From: JBCCSZ01 sp039199225
GTDB taxonomy: Bacteria > Bacteroidota > Bacteroidia > Chitinophagales > Saprospiraceae
Length of the DNA stretch: 12,060 bases
Direction of reading: 5' to 3'
Assembly (NCBI GenBank): GCA_039199225.1
Contig: JBCCSZ010000243.1
Span: 1 to 12,060 of the forward strand
This document shows positions 1-6,845 of the stretch, in pieces. The notes beneath the pieces are model-generated. The model worked only from the letters and a program-made list of their open reading frames with translations. It had not been told where the DNA came from and did no database searches. The translations under genes and the position numbers were made by a program. Positions within the stretch are counted from its first letter, which is position 1; every line of letters begins with the position of its first letter.

Positions 1-229
1 TGACAATATAATAAATTCAAGTGGTGATTCATTGCTCAGAAAGCCTTTAACTGGAATATTTGCTATGAAATCTACAAATTCTATCAAAATTCTCTTTAAA
101 TTCTTTTACTCCTCACAACTTGGTCTTAATAAAAAAAGAATGGAAATCAATTTTTTCAGATCGATTCTGTCCGTATTTAAGTTTTAAAATCTGCTCATTT
201 TGCTCGATCCTTCAAATGGCGATACAGTC
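1..229. other. AT-rich spacer at left edge, no supported gene
   Basis: This stretch is clearly richer in A and T than the coding regions to its right, with runs such as TTTTTT and AAAAAAA. One plus-strand frame is open from base 2 to a TAA at 185-187, but its roughly 61 residues are low in complexity (mostly F, K, I, S, N) and show no recognisable motif, so I do not call it the end of a gene. The minus-strand lysoplasmalogenase gene stops at 230, so this spacer is its 3' flank. I see no stem followed by a T-run on that strand, so its terminator is not identified. Confidence 0.5.
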
Positions 230-964
230 TTAGCCAGGCATGTTGTCCTTTGACTGATCCAAAAAATGACCAGCATTTGCCAATATGGCGATGGACAACC
301 AATAGGTCGTCAAAATGGGAATCCCAGACCACGAAAATGCATACGTAAATTTATTGACAGCCAGCAAGGAATCTGAAATTAGAAATAGAACAACTCCCAA
401 TCCAATCCACCAAAATACCGGGTATTTTTTCCATAGATAGAGATTCAAACCCTGCCAGGACATCAGCAAAATGACCAGTACATAGACTGCTACAGGAATG
501 GCCAGTTTGCCCAAATCAGGATACATAAAACCATAGAATCCGAAGCCTATCACAAGTAGAATAATGATTGGCATCTTGTAAAATTTCCAGCCATCTAAGG
601 TCGTAAAGCTGTAAGCGAACAGTAGATGCGCCACCAAAAAAGAAGCAAGTCCATAAAGGAAGCGACTTTCTTTCAGCAAGAAAACATCTCCTGCCAAACA
701 GAACAACAAAGCAAATAAGCTGCTATAGAAATAAGGCTCCGGGCTTCGACGTCCAAAAAACAATACCACAGCAATGACCAAAATGGTGGTCAGTGGCTTA
801 CAAATGGCAAAGACCTGGCTATGGCCAAGCTGTTGAGCATAAATGGCCAGCACAGCAGACAAGCCAATAAAGCCATTGAGTAAAACCAAACGCCCAGGCA
901 TCGAAATTTTCATATGTATACGAGTTGCTGACTCGGAAGATAGGGCTATTTTGAAATATGGCAT
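230..964 (-). CDS. YhhN/TMEM86-family membrane protein, probable lysoplasmalogenase
   Basis: This is a polytopic inner-membrane protein of the YhhN/TMEM86 family. Characterised members cleave the vinyl-ether bond of lysoplasmalogens; whether this bacterium has plasmalogens cannot be judged here. The translation is almost entirely hydrophobic helices, about eight. It carries the conserved family positions: KPLTT (residues 56-60), the acidic AGDVFLL (91-97), FLYGLASFLVAHLLFAY (102-118) and FLISDSLLAVNKF (194-206). The Asp residues in the second and fourth of these are the presumed catalytic positions. From the ATG at 964 the protein has 244 residues. A second in-frame ATG at 913 would give 227, closer to the usual family length and nearer the first helix. 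Neither start has a clear Shine-Dalgarno sequence. No partner gene adjoins it, so it is probably monocistronic. The family call is firm; the substrate is inferred. Confidence 0.85.
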   Translation of the reverse strand: MPYFKIALSSESATRIHMKISMPGRLVLLNGFIGLSAVLAIYAQQLGHSQVFAICKPLTTILVIAVVLFFGRRSPEPYFYSSLFALLFCLAGDVFLLKESRFLYGLASFLVAHLLFAYSFTTLDGWKFYKMPIIILLVIGFGFYGFMYPDLGKLAIPVAVYVLVILLMSWQGLNLYLWKKYPVFWWIGLGVVLFLISDSLLAVNKFTYAFSWSGIPILTTYWLSIAILANAGHFLDQSKDNMPG

Positions 965-989
965 CGCTTGTAAGCATTAATAACCGAAT

Positions 990-1009
990 ATGGCCGCTGT
1001 CTAGGCCAT
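990..1009. repeat. Inverted repeat ATGGCC-N8-GGCCAT upstream of the YhhN gene
   Basis: Two perfect 6-bp arms, ATGGCC (990-995) and GGCCAT (1004-1009), flank an 8-base spacer. The element lies about 26 bp upstream of the YhhN start codon on the minus strand, so it could be an operator or a leader hairpin. Arms this short arise by chance fairly often, so functional confidence is low. Confidence 0.3.
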
Positions 1010-1015
1010 CAGTCG

Positions 1016-1025
1016 TTATCGATAA
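1016..1025. repeat. 10-bp perfect palindrome TTATCGATAA
   Basis: A perfect 10-bp palindrome sits six bases beyond the inverted repeat at 990-1009, in the region upstream of the YhhN gene. It could be half of a compound operator, but nothing else supports this. Confidence 0.25.
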
Positions 1026-1349
1026 GGCTAAAAATCTTTGGTTTGGGTAAAGTATTATAATTTAATGATAGTCAGTGATATATAGGTATGTTTTTAAGTG
1101 TAATTTAAATTCTCATAACTTAGATTATGTTAAGTAAAATGAGGAAAATAATACCGCCCTCCCACAAATTCCACAGATGCTTGAAGGCTTTCACTATCCT
1201 ACATAAACACTGAAAATGACCAATCGATCGCTTTACAACTGGGTAGGCAGACAAACCTTTTCGTTTTGAATGGCGACTTTGCGGAGGACCTAGACTGGGT
1301 ACAGCCTTTGGTTTGGCGGTCTTTTTTGCTGCCAAAAGATAAAAAGCGC

Positions 1350-1368
1350 GAATTTATTTCCTAAATTC
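1350..1368. repeat. Inverted repeat GAATTTA-N5-TAAATTC
   Basis: Perfect 7-bp arms (1350-1356 and 1362-1368) surround a TTTCC loop. It lies about 230 bp upstream of the start of the three-gene cassette, in the only sizeable non-coding region before it. It is AT-rich and has no adjacent T-run, so it looks more like a protein-binding dyad than an intrinsic terminator. No function is shown. Confidence 0.3.
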
Positions 1369-1600
1369 ACATTGTTGTTCGTTTGCATATGATCCAAGCC
1401 GTGCTTCTTCCGACCAATATTTTTACTTAGCATGACTGCTGGAACTGTGCAGAACAGGATGGTCATATTCTTGGTATTTAATCCAGGATGCGACTCCTTT
1501 TATTCGGTCGTGCGCTGGATTATTGGTGTGCAACAAAACTGGTCTTTCTGCGCATCACTTACGATTCAACCGCATAGAAACCCCGAAAAATAAAACGATA

Positions 1601-2986
1601 ATGAAAAGCCAATCAGTCCTACAGGTCGCTCTATGCCTCTTGCTCATCGGTCTGTTACCAGGCCCAACCCTCTTTTCACAAAATTACGACATCCTCCGAA
1701 TCGGCAATGTGACCGATAATGCCGCCAAGGCCAAGCCCGGAGACATCATTCGGATAAGCATCCAAAAGGGAGACTTCCAGAAATTGGTGGGACGTGATGT
1801 CTTCCTCTACATGGATGGCCGCAAGAGCAATATCAAAGCTTTTGCAAAGCAAGCGGCCGATCAACAACTGTACTTTTTACTAGCCGAAGAGGCCATGGGG
1901 CAATTGCTAGAGACGAATGCTGGCATTGTCAAAATGGACAGCCTTTCGATGGGTTTTGGATTCGACACTGGATTACAGAGCAATTATTTCAATGTACACA
2001 TCGAGTGGGACCGCACCCCTGCCAACATTCTGGCCGACTCCAAGAAAATCGGATTGAGGGATAAAATATTCATCCACGTGCCAGACAAGAGTCGGTTTAC
2101 GGAGTTGAATCGGCGAAACAAGTCGGCACCCCTGATGCTCTATCTAAAGTACATCCGAATGGATTCCTCCCAATTGGTCGGTATAGATTACGATCAGCAG
2201 ATTTTGACTTTCGTTTTGAATGCAGATGAGGTGATTCACAACTTCTACGATACGGAAAAGCAAGGTCGTTTTCCCCTGGGTATCGGAACGCAAGATCAAA
2301 CCTTGGTCAGCACCACAGATCAATTGACGATTGAATTTTTTGAAAAGCGAGATCGATTGATTTCCTGGGGCATCATCTTGGGCATATTGGTTCTTCTGCT
2401 GGCCTTGTCAGCTTTCACAGACCTGATTAGAGATACGGGTGTTTACGGCCCCGACGAATACCGCCCTTTTAGCTTTGCCCGCACCCAATTGGCCTACTGG
2501 TCATTCATCATTATCAGCTCTTTCATCTTTATCTGGTTTACGACCAAAGGGCTGGCATTTTTCCCCAATTCTGCCTTGATTCTCTTAGGCATCAGTGTGA
2601 CAGTTACGGTGGCAGGCAGGGCAATCGATACCCGAATAAGTACTGCACAAATGCAAGAACTAAAGCCTTTCCGCCAAAAGAATCACATAAAGGGCTTGAT
2701 TTTCTTCCAGGATATTCTCTCGGATGGTGGCGGACTGAGCATTCACCGCTTTCAGTATTTTGCCTTTAACGTCTTTCTTGGCTTCGTATTCATCTGGAAT
2801 GTATACAAGAGCCTCGAAATGCCTTCCTTCAGTACAGAGCTTTTAAGCCTGATGGGCGTGAGTGCGGCAGCTTATGCAGGCGTCAAGGGTTTTGAAACGA
2901 GCAGTCTAAACAGAACATCACAGACCGCCACTCGTACAGGTATTCACAAGGGGGATGATGCAGGCACTACGCCAGTGGTTGGATGA
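1601..2986 (+). CDS. Exported-domain membrane protein with five helices, function unknown
   Basis: The product has 461 residues. I chose the ATG at 1601 because a signal peptide follows at once (residues 1-27, hydrophobic LCLLLIGLLPGP, then LFSQ|N). An in-frame ATG at 1523 would add 26 non-signal-like residues. Residues 28-250 form a soluble, apparently beta-rich domain, predicted to be periplasmic. Five hydrophobic segments follow, near 254-274, 297-316, 323-340, 386-402 and 411-429, which leaves the C-terminus in the cytoplasm. Helices 2-3 and 4-5 look like a duplicated unit, each opening with RxQ (R294/Q296 and R383/Q385) and reaching LxG-S after the same distance. The cytoplasmic loop before the second unit has ILSDGGGLSIHRFQ (372-385), a pattern I recall from uncharacterised membrane proteins in many phyla. 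It is the first gene of the cassette, 44 bp before the amidase-protease fusion, and may anchor or gate that protein. No enzymatic motif is visible. Confidence 0.88.
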   Translation: MKSQSVLQVALCLLLIGLLPGPTLFSQNYDILRIGNVTDNAAKAKPGDIIRISIQKGDFQKLVGRDVFLYMDGRKSNIKAFAKQAADQQLYFLLAEEAMGQLLETNAGIVKMDSLSMGFGFDTGLQSNYFNVHIEWDRTPANILADSKKIGLRDKIFIHVPDKSRFTELNRRNKSAPLMLYLKYIRMDSSQLVGIDYDQQILTFVLNADEVIHNFYDTEKQGRFPLGIGTQDQTLVSTTDQLTIEFFEKRDRLISWGIILGILVLLLALSAFTDLIRDTGVYGPDEYRPFSFARTQLAYWSFIIISSFIFIWFTTKGLAFFPNSALILLGISVTVTVAGRAIDTRISTAQMQELKPFRQKNHIKGLIFFQDILSDGGGLSIHRFQYFAFNVFLGFVFIWNVYKSLEMPSFSTELLSLMGVSAAAYAGVKGFETSSLNRTSQTATRTGIHKGDDAGTTPVVG

Positions 2987-3030
2987 AGGCTCCCCATACC
3001 GTTTGTTGTCTTTAATTGAATCTTTGATAA

Positions 3031-4806
3031 ATGGAATTTTTAACAAAAGAGGGTTACAGCGTTCAGCTCTTAGACACCGCCACCAAGGAGCGACTTGGGA
3101 TCGGTCCTGCCATGCCTGGTGGCCCTAGCTACATCGTTGTGCATGATACCGGTGTATTGGGCTTGCGGGCCGACGAGTTTTTAGCGCAACTCAAGGTGGA
3201 GCCTCTACCAGAAACAGAAATAGAACTGGACCTCAAACCCGATTTGGCCCACCTGATTGTCGACGATCGGCAAATCATTGAATGCGTTCCCGTCTTTGAA
3301 GGTACGCCAGAACAGGCACCACATGTGCATTTTCAAGACAGCGATGATGTGCATTTCCTTGGAGGCGATCCCAATCAAAAGGCCATTGCTGTGATGTATT
3401 GCTATGGCAACGACATCGACCTCGATAAGGCTTATAGCAAGCTGGTCAATTGCCTGGCATATACCTGTTTTACCTTCGGGATGCCGCCCCGCTTTTGTTG
3501 TGTGGGCCATAACTTTCTGGACCCCAAATTTCAGATCGACCCGGTGCGGGGACTGGCCTACGGCCGCCGCTCTTTTCAACAACTCGTGGAGGATGTCATC
3601 AGGGTTTTTGGTCAATTGCACGAGCTGAAAAATAAGCTGCCAAAGGTCCAGGAGTTTAATCCGCCCATCAACGTTCGCACTTCCATACGCGTCCAACTGA
3701 GGGCTGGCTATCCAAGTACGCTTTCTACATTGGAGTCGACCATCGCACCGGAGACCGATATTATGTGCGACGGTTGGACCTTGGACGGAGATACCATCAG
3801 TGGCAACAGCATTTGGTTGCGCGATACGCAGGGACGATTCTTTTGGTCGGGAGCCATCTCCAAAGCGCTGTTTGATCAATGGATTCCGGCGAATATCCCA
3901 TTCCCGGAGCCGGTAGTCGATTGGTCGAAAAGCTGCATAGAATTGCCAGACGCCTGGCTGCAAACCCAAGGAGAAGGTATTCGCATCGTATTGATCGACA
4001 GCGGGATCGACATTGAGCATCCCAACCTCGACCACATTGCAGAGGATCATCGGTCTGGCGCAGTGCAAATCGTCAATCCAACGGAAGATGTTGAAGGACA
4101 TGGCACCCATTGCAGCGGGATTGTCAATGCGCGTCTGTACTTTGGAAAAGGCATCAAAGGAATTGCTCCCAAGGCAGAGGTTTTTGTATTCAAGGCCCGA
4201 GACGATAGAAAAGGATACAATTCCAGAAGGGTGAAAGAAGGCATTGAATGGGCAAAAACAAAAAAGGCAGACATCATTTCTATGAGCCTGAATGCCATTC
4301 CACAGGCCAATCTAGGGGCAACCCTTAAAGAAACGGCCAGCCAAGGGGTAGTACTTTTGGCGGCGGGTGGAGACAACACGGAATTGCTCAACAATAAGAT
4401 TCTCTTTCCGGCCAGGAGTCCACATTGCATTGCAGTGGGCGCCATCAATGATCGAACCTTCAACCAAAGTATTGCACCGCTCTACCAACAAAATGTAGCA
4501 GCGCCTTTGGAACGCTTGAATTTTATCCTGCCGCTCTTAGAGATGAACTCCTGCTTTTTGACACAACCCAATGGTACGGAAGCGCCCTATTTCAAAAAGG
4601 AAAAGGGTTCCAGTATGGCGACGGCCTACATGAGTGGGGTATTTGCTTTGCTGCTCTCCCATTTGAGAAACAACGAAGGTCGAGATCAAGTCCCTGTTTC
4701 GGAGCTCATCGAAAAAGTACTCGAACATTCCAAAGACCTGGCATCGGATTATACCCCGATGGATGGTTTCATACGCATTTACAACCCTAAAAAAGTAACT
4801 ACATGA
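3031..4806 (+). CDS. Amidase_2/PGRP-like, SH3b and subtilisin-like S8 protease fusion
   Basis: The protein has 591 residues in three parts. Residues about 30-205 resemble N-acetylmuramoyl-L-alanine amidases (amidase_2/PGRP fold): YIVVHDTG with H38, AHLIVDDRQIIECVP, and VGHNFLDPKFQIDP with H160, K166 and D170 where the family has its zinc ligands and catalytic Lys. Residues about 215-280 match a bacterial SH3b domain (RAGYPSTLSTL, CDGWTLDGDTISGNSIW, FFWSG). Residues about 305-585 are a subtilase with Asp in VLIDSG (D323), His in GHGTHCSG (H357) and Ser in KGSSMATAYMSG (S528). The position that should hold the oxyanion Asn (AAGN) reads AAGG (G447). A TAA lies in frame directly before the ATG, so no upstream signal peptide is hidden. 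The protein therefore looks cytoplasmic unless it is exported another way, although its neighbours on both sides have signal peptides. Its stop overlaps the next start (ATGA). The protease call is firm, SH3b is likely, and the amidase fold is probable but its activity is unproven. Confidence 0.9.
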   Translation: MEFLTKEGYSVQLLDTATKERLGIGPAMPGGPSYIVVHDTGVLGLRADEFLAQLKVEPLPETEIELDLKPDLAHLIVDDRQIIECVPVFEGTPEQAPHVHFQDSDDVHFLGGDPNQKAIAVMYCYGNDIDLDKAYSKLVNCLAYTCFTFGMPPRFCCVGHNFLDPKFQIDPVRGLAYGRRSFQQLVEDVIRVFGQLHELKNKLPKVQEFNPPINVRTSIRVQLRAGYPSTLSTLESTIAPETDIMCDGWTLDGDTISGNSIWLRDTQGRFFWSGAISKALFDQWIPANIPFPEPVVDWSKSCIELPDAWLQTQGEGIRIVLIDSGIDIEHPNLDHIAEDHRSGAVQIVNPTEDVEGHGTHCSGIVNARLYFGKGIKGIAPKAEVFVFKARDDRKGYNSRRVKEGIEWAKTKKADIISMSLNAIPQANLGATLKETASQGVVLLAAGGDNTELLNNKILFPARSPHCIAVGAINDRTFNQSIAPLYQQNVAAPLERLNFILPLLEMNSCFLTQPNGTEAPYFKKEKGSSMATAYMSGVFALLLSHLRNNEGRDQVPVSELIEKVLEHSKDLASDYTPMDGFIRIYNPKKVTT

Positions 4807-6845
4807 AATACTTTTCTACCCTACTGACCGCTCTCCTACTGTGGAGCCTCCCGGCCACTGGCCAAAATGTTTTGTACGATGCCTTGACCCTGGCAGATAG
4901 AATTTTATACGACGATGGCTCCTTGGTCATTCCGATAGAGGATTCTGTGACCTACGGAATTTTGCTGAAGTACATCCCGGAGCTGTCCTCCCCTTCCAGT
5001 ATGTCGGCCATCGAAAAAGCATTTGCAGATGCCGATAATCCCTTTATTGGTGGTTCTGAGTCGGTCATTGTTTTTCCAGGTGGCTCAAGGTCCGACAATA
5101 CCAGCAGCATTCGGGCGGCCTCGACGAGCGTGGGTTCCAGCGGCGCCATCTCCACCATCGCCGATGGCCTGGCGCGTTTTCTGGTGGAGCGCTTCAGACA
5201 GGAGATGAACATCCAATTCATTTCCAAGTTCAAGGATTTTCTGGCTGCCTATCCGGAGGCTCAGGTGCTTTTTCCGAAAAGTTATTCCGTTTTGGAGCAA
5301 ATCGAAACCTATCACTATGCGGCCATTTTGCAGGTCTTGAAAGAATCTTTTGAAAAGGATGTCGAGCTGCTGTCCAATAATTTCATAGACCTCCGGGGCT
5401 TGAACCAATCGGCTGACTGCCCCAATTGTGATGGCATCAGTGATGAAAAGAAAAAAGTTGAATGCGAAAAAAGAAGGCGAGAATGTATGCGCCGACTGGG
5501 TATGTGGCAATCGTTCTTTCAGTCGGAAAGAGGCGCCTTGCTGATCACTTCCATGTTGAGTGTGCAGGAAATACAAGAAGGCAATAGCCCTGCTGTTATA
5601 CTTAAGAATCTCGTTGCGGATTCTTCCAGTAATTACCTGCCCAGCAATTTGCACAATGCCATGAAGCTCACCAATGTATTCGCACAGAGCTTGGTCGACA
5701 GCGATGGCAGTTGGGTCAAGGAGCTAAAAATTAAGTCCTTTCTGCAAAACAAAACGGCGGTTAATTTGCTGCTGGGTTTACTCTACCAGCAAGTGGGAGA
5801 CAAACTGACATTTGACATTGCGAATGCCGGTGGGATCGTGAATAAGGTGACCTTCCGAAAATTGCTGGCGCAGTCCAAGGGGAAGGTCGAAAATGTCACC
5901 GAATTTTTGGAGACGCTCAGTGAAGTTACCTCCGATTTGGAAGCGCATTTTGCCAGCCTCAAGGCATCGATCACCCAGGAACGCAAGCTGAATTTCTTCG
6001 ACTACCACAAGTTTTTAACGTCTCTGGGCGACTTGGTGGAGGCCAGTCTATCTTCTAAAAAGTTATTCACCCTCATCGATCCCAACTTCGCCTTTCCACC
6101 AGAAATCAAGACGACCCTGAACGACTACTACCGCCCGGCGCTGGACATCTCCTACGACATCGTAGAAAAAAACTACAGCGCGGCCGTTTATGGCCTGGTC
6201 AATATACTGACCCAAACCGGTAGTGTGGATTCCAACTTCATCCAGAAATTGCGCACCTATGGACTCTTTGTTGCCGAAGTTGCCAAGGCAGAAACATCTG
6301 AGGAGGTCAAAGAAGCCATTGAGGCTGTCGCCCTACCCGTCGGAAGTGCGCGCATCAAGCGACAATCCCGTCGGAATGTTGCTGTACAGTCCTATCTGGG
6401 AGGTTTTGGCGGAGTGGAGATCATTCCTGGCCTGGATACGGATTCCACCGAAAGTACCGGATTTTTGGCGGCCGTTCATGCGCCCGTAGGCATCGCCTTT
6501 AGCAGCGGCACCGAAGAGGGCAACTCATGGAGCCTGTTCATCACTGCTGTAGACATCGGCGCCCTTACCGCCTATCGCTTCAACGACGACCAAACGGAGG
6601 CTTTACCGGATTTCAAGCTGCAGAACATTCTGGCTCCCGGCGCCTACATCATGTATGGCTTCAAAGACAGCCCGGTATCCATCGGAGCAGGTGTTCAAAT
6701 GGGGCCGGCCGTCCGGAAATTTGCCAGTGATGAAAATGGCGTTACGGTCGACATCGGCAACAAAGCGAATTGGCGTGCGGGTATCAGCATAGCAGTGGAC
6801 ATACCCCTGTTCAACATATCTACGAAGGCAAGGATTGATGATTAA
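4803..6845 (+). CDS. Large exported protein with Cys cluster and beta-rich C-terminus, function unknown
   Basis: The product has 680 residues and starts by ATGA overlap with the protease gene, so the two are almost certainly co-translated. Residues 1-21 form a signal peptide (LLTALLLWSLPATGQ|N) with no lipobox cysteine. Residues about 115-515 look mainly alpha-helical. Within them, C206, C209, C221 and C228 form a CxxC-x11-C-x6-C cluster beside a very basic stretch (KKKVECEKRRRECMRR). A short linker with LPVGSARIKRQSRRN (511-525) leads to a C-terminal region, about 526-676, of alternating hydrophobic and polar strands rich in Gly and aromatics (APVGIAFSSG, ITAVDIGALTAYRF, APGAYIMYGF). This could be a small outer-membrane barrel or a surface beta-sandwich. 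There is no T9SS sorting domain. I recall similar uncharacterised Bacteroidota proteins but cannot name a family. Its 3' end overlaps the convergent WG-repeat gene by 26 bp. The gene is certain; its function is unknown. Confidence 0.88.
   Translation: MKYFSTLLTALLLWSLPATGQNVLYDALTLADRILYDDGSLVIPIEDSVTYGILLKYIPELSSPSSMSAIEKAFADADNPFIGGSESVIVFPGGSRSDNTSSIRAASTSVGSSGAISTIADGLARFLVERFRQEMNIQFISKFKDFLAAYPEAQVLFPKSYSVLEQIETYHYAAILQVLKESFEKDVELLSNNFIDLRGLNQSADCPNCDGISDEKKKVECEKRRRECMRRLGMWQSFFQSERGALLITSMLSVQEIQEGNSPAVILKNLVADSSSNYLPSNLHNAMKLTNVFAQSLVDSDGSWVKELKIKSFLQNKTAVNLLLGLLYQQVGDKLTFDIANAGGIVNKVTFRKLLAQSKGKVENVTEFLETLSEVTSDLEAHFASLKASITQERKLNFFDYHKFLTSLGDLVEASLSSKKLFTLIDPNFAFPPEIKTTLNDYYRPALDISYDIVEKNYSAAVYGLVNILTQTGSVDSNFIQKLRTYGLFVAEVAKAETSEEVKEAIEAVALPVGSARIKRQSRRNVAVQSYLGGFGGVEIIPGLDTDSTESTGFLAAVHAPVGIAFSSGTEEGNSWSLFITAVDIGALTAYRFNDDQTEALPDFKLQNILAPGAYIMYGFKDSPVSIGAGVQMGPAVRKFASDENGVTVDIGNKANWRAGISIAVDIPLFNISTKARIDD

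Larger units (their letters stand above)
965..1600. other. Long intergenic region between divergent genes, no convincing CDS
   Basis: This 636-bp region separates the minus-strand YhhN gene from the plus-strand three-gene cassette, so it should hold the promoters of both. It is AT-rich around 1020-1150 and closer to coding composition further right. It contains an inverted repeat (990-1009), a 10-bp palindrome (1016-1025) and another inverted repeat (1350-1368). A TTG-started frame on the minus strand (1120-1335, 71 residues, Lys-rich N-terminus) is open, but it has no recognisable domain and an atypical start, so I do not call it. I looked for the Bacteroidota promoter pattern (TTTG, then TAnnTTTG about 20 bp downstream) and found no clean copy on either strand. 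Confidence 0.5.

Noticed and set aside
159..171. Hairpin CAGATCGATTCTG as terminator of the YhhN gene
   Set aside because: The T-run precedes the stem on the plus strand, so on the minus strand it is followed by A residues, the wrong polarity for an intrinsic terminator.
2..187. Plus-strand frame open from the left edge, possibly the end of a truncated gene
   Set aside because: It lies in AT-rich sequence, has low-complexity composition and no motif. The lack of upstream sequence prevents a test.
1120..1335. 71-codon minus-strand frame with a Lys-rich start
   Set aside because: It needs a TTG start, has no ribosome binding site, no domain and a low-complexity hydrophobic end. It is kept only as a possible gene remnant.
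2987..3030. Internal promoter between the first two cassette genes (TTTG at 3002 and at 3023)
   Set aside because: The spacing and the missing TA before the second TTTG do not fit the Bacteroidota consensus, and transcription would start inside the next gene.
3205..4110. Long open frame (301 codons) on the minus strand inside the amidase-protease gene
   Set aside because: It is antisense to a gene with clear domains and motifs, its translation shows no recognisable domain, and it is rich in residues typical of shadow frames.
5085..5654. 189-codon minus-strand frame within the 680-residue gene
   Set aside because: Antisense shadow of a gene with a signal peptide and continuous coding; no motif.
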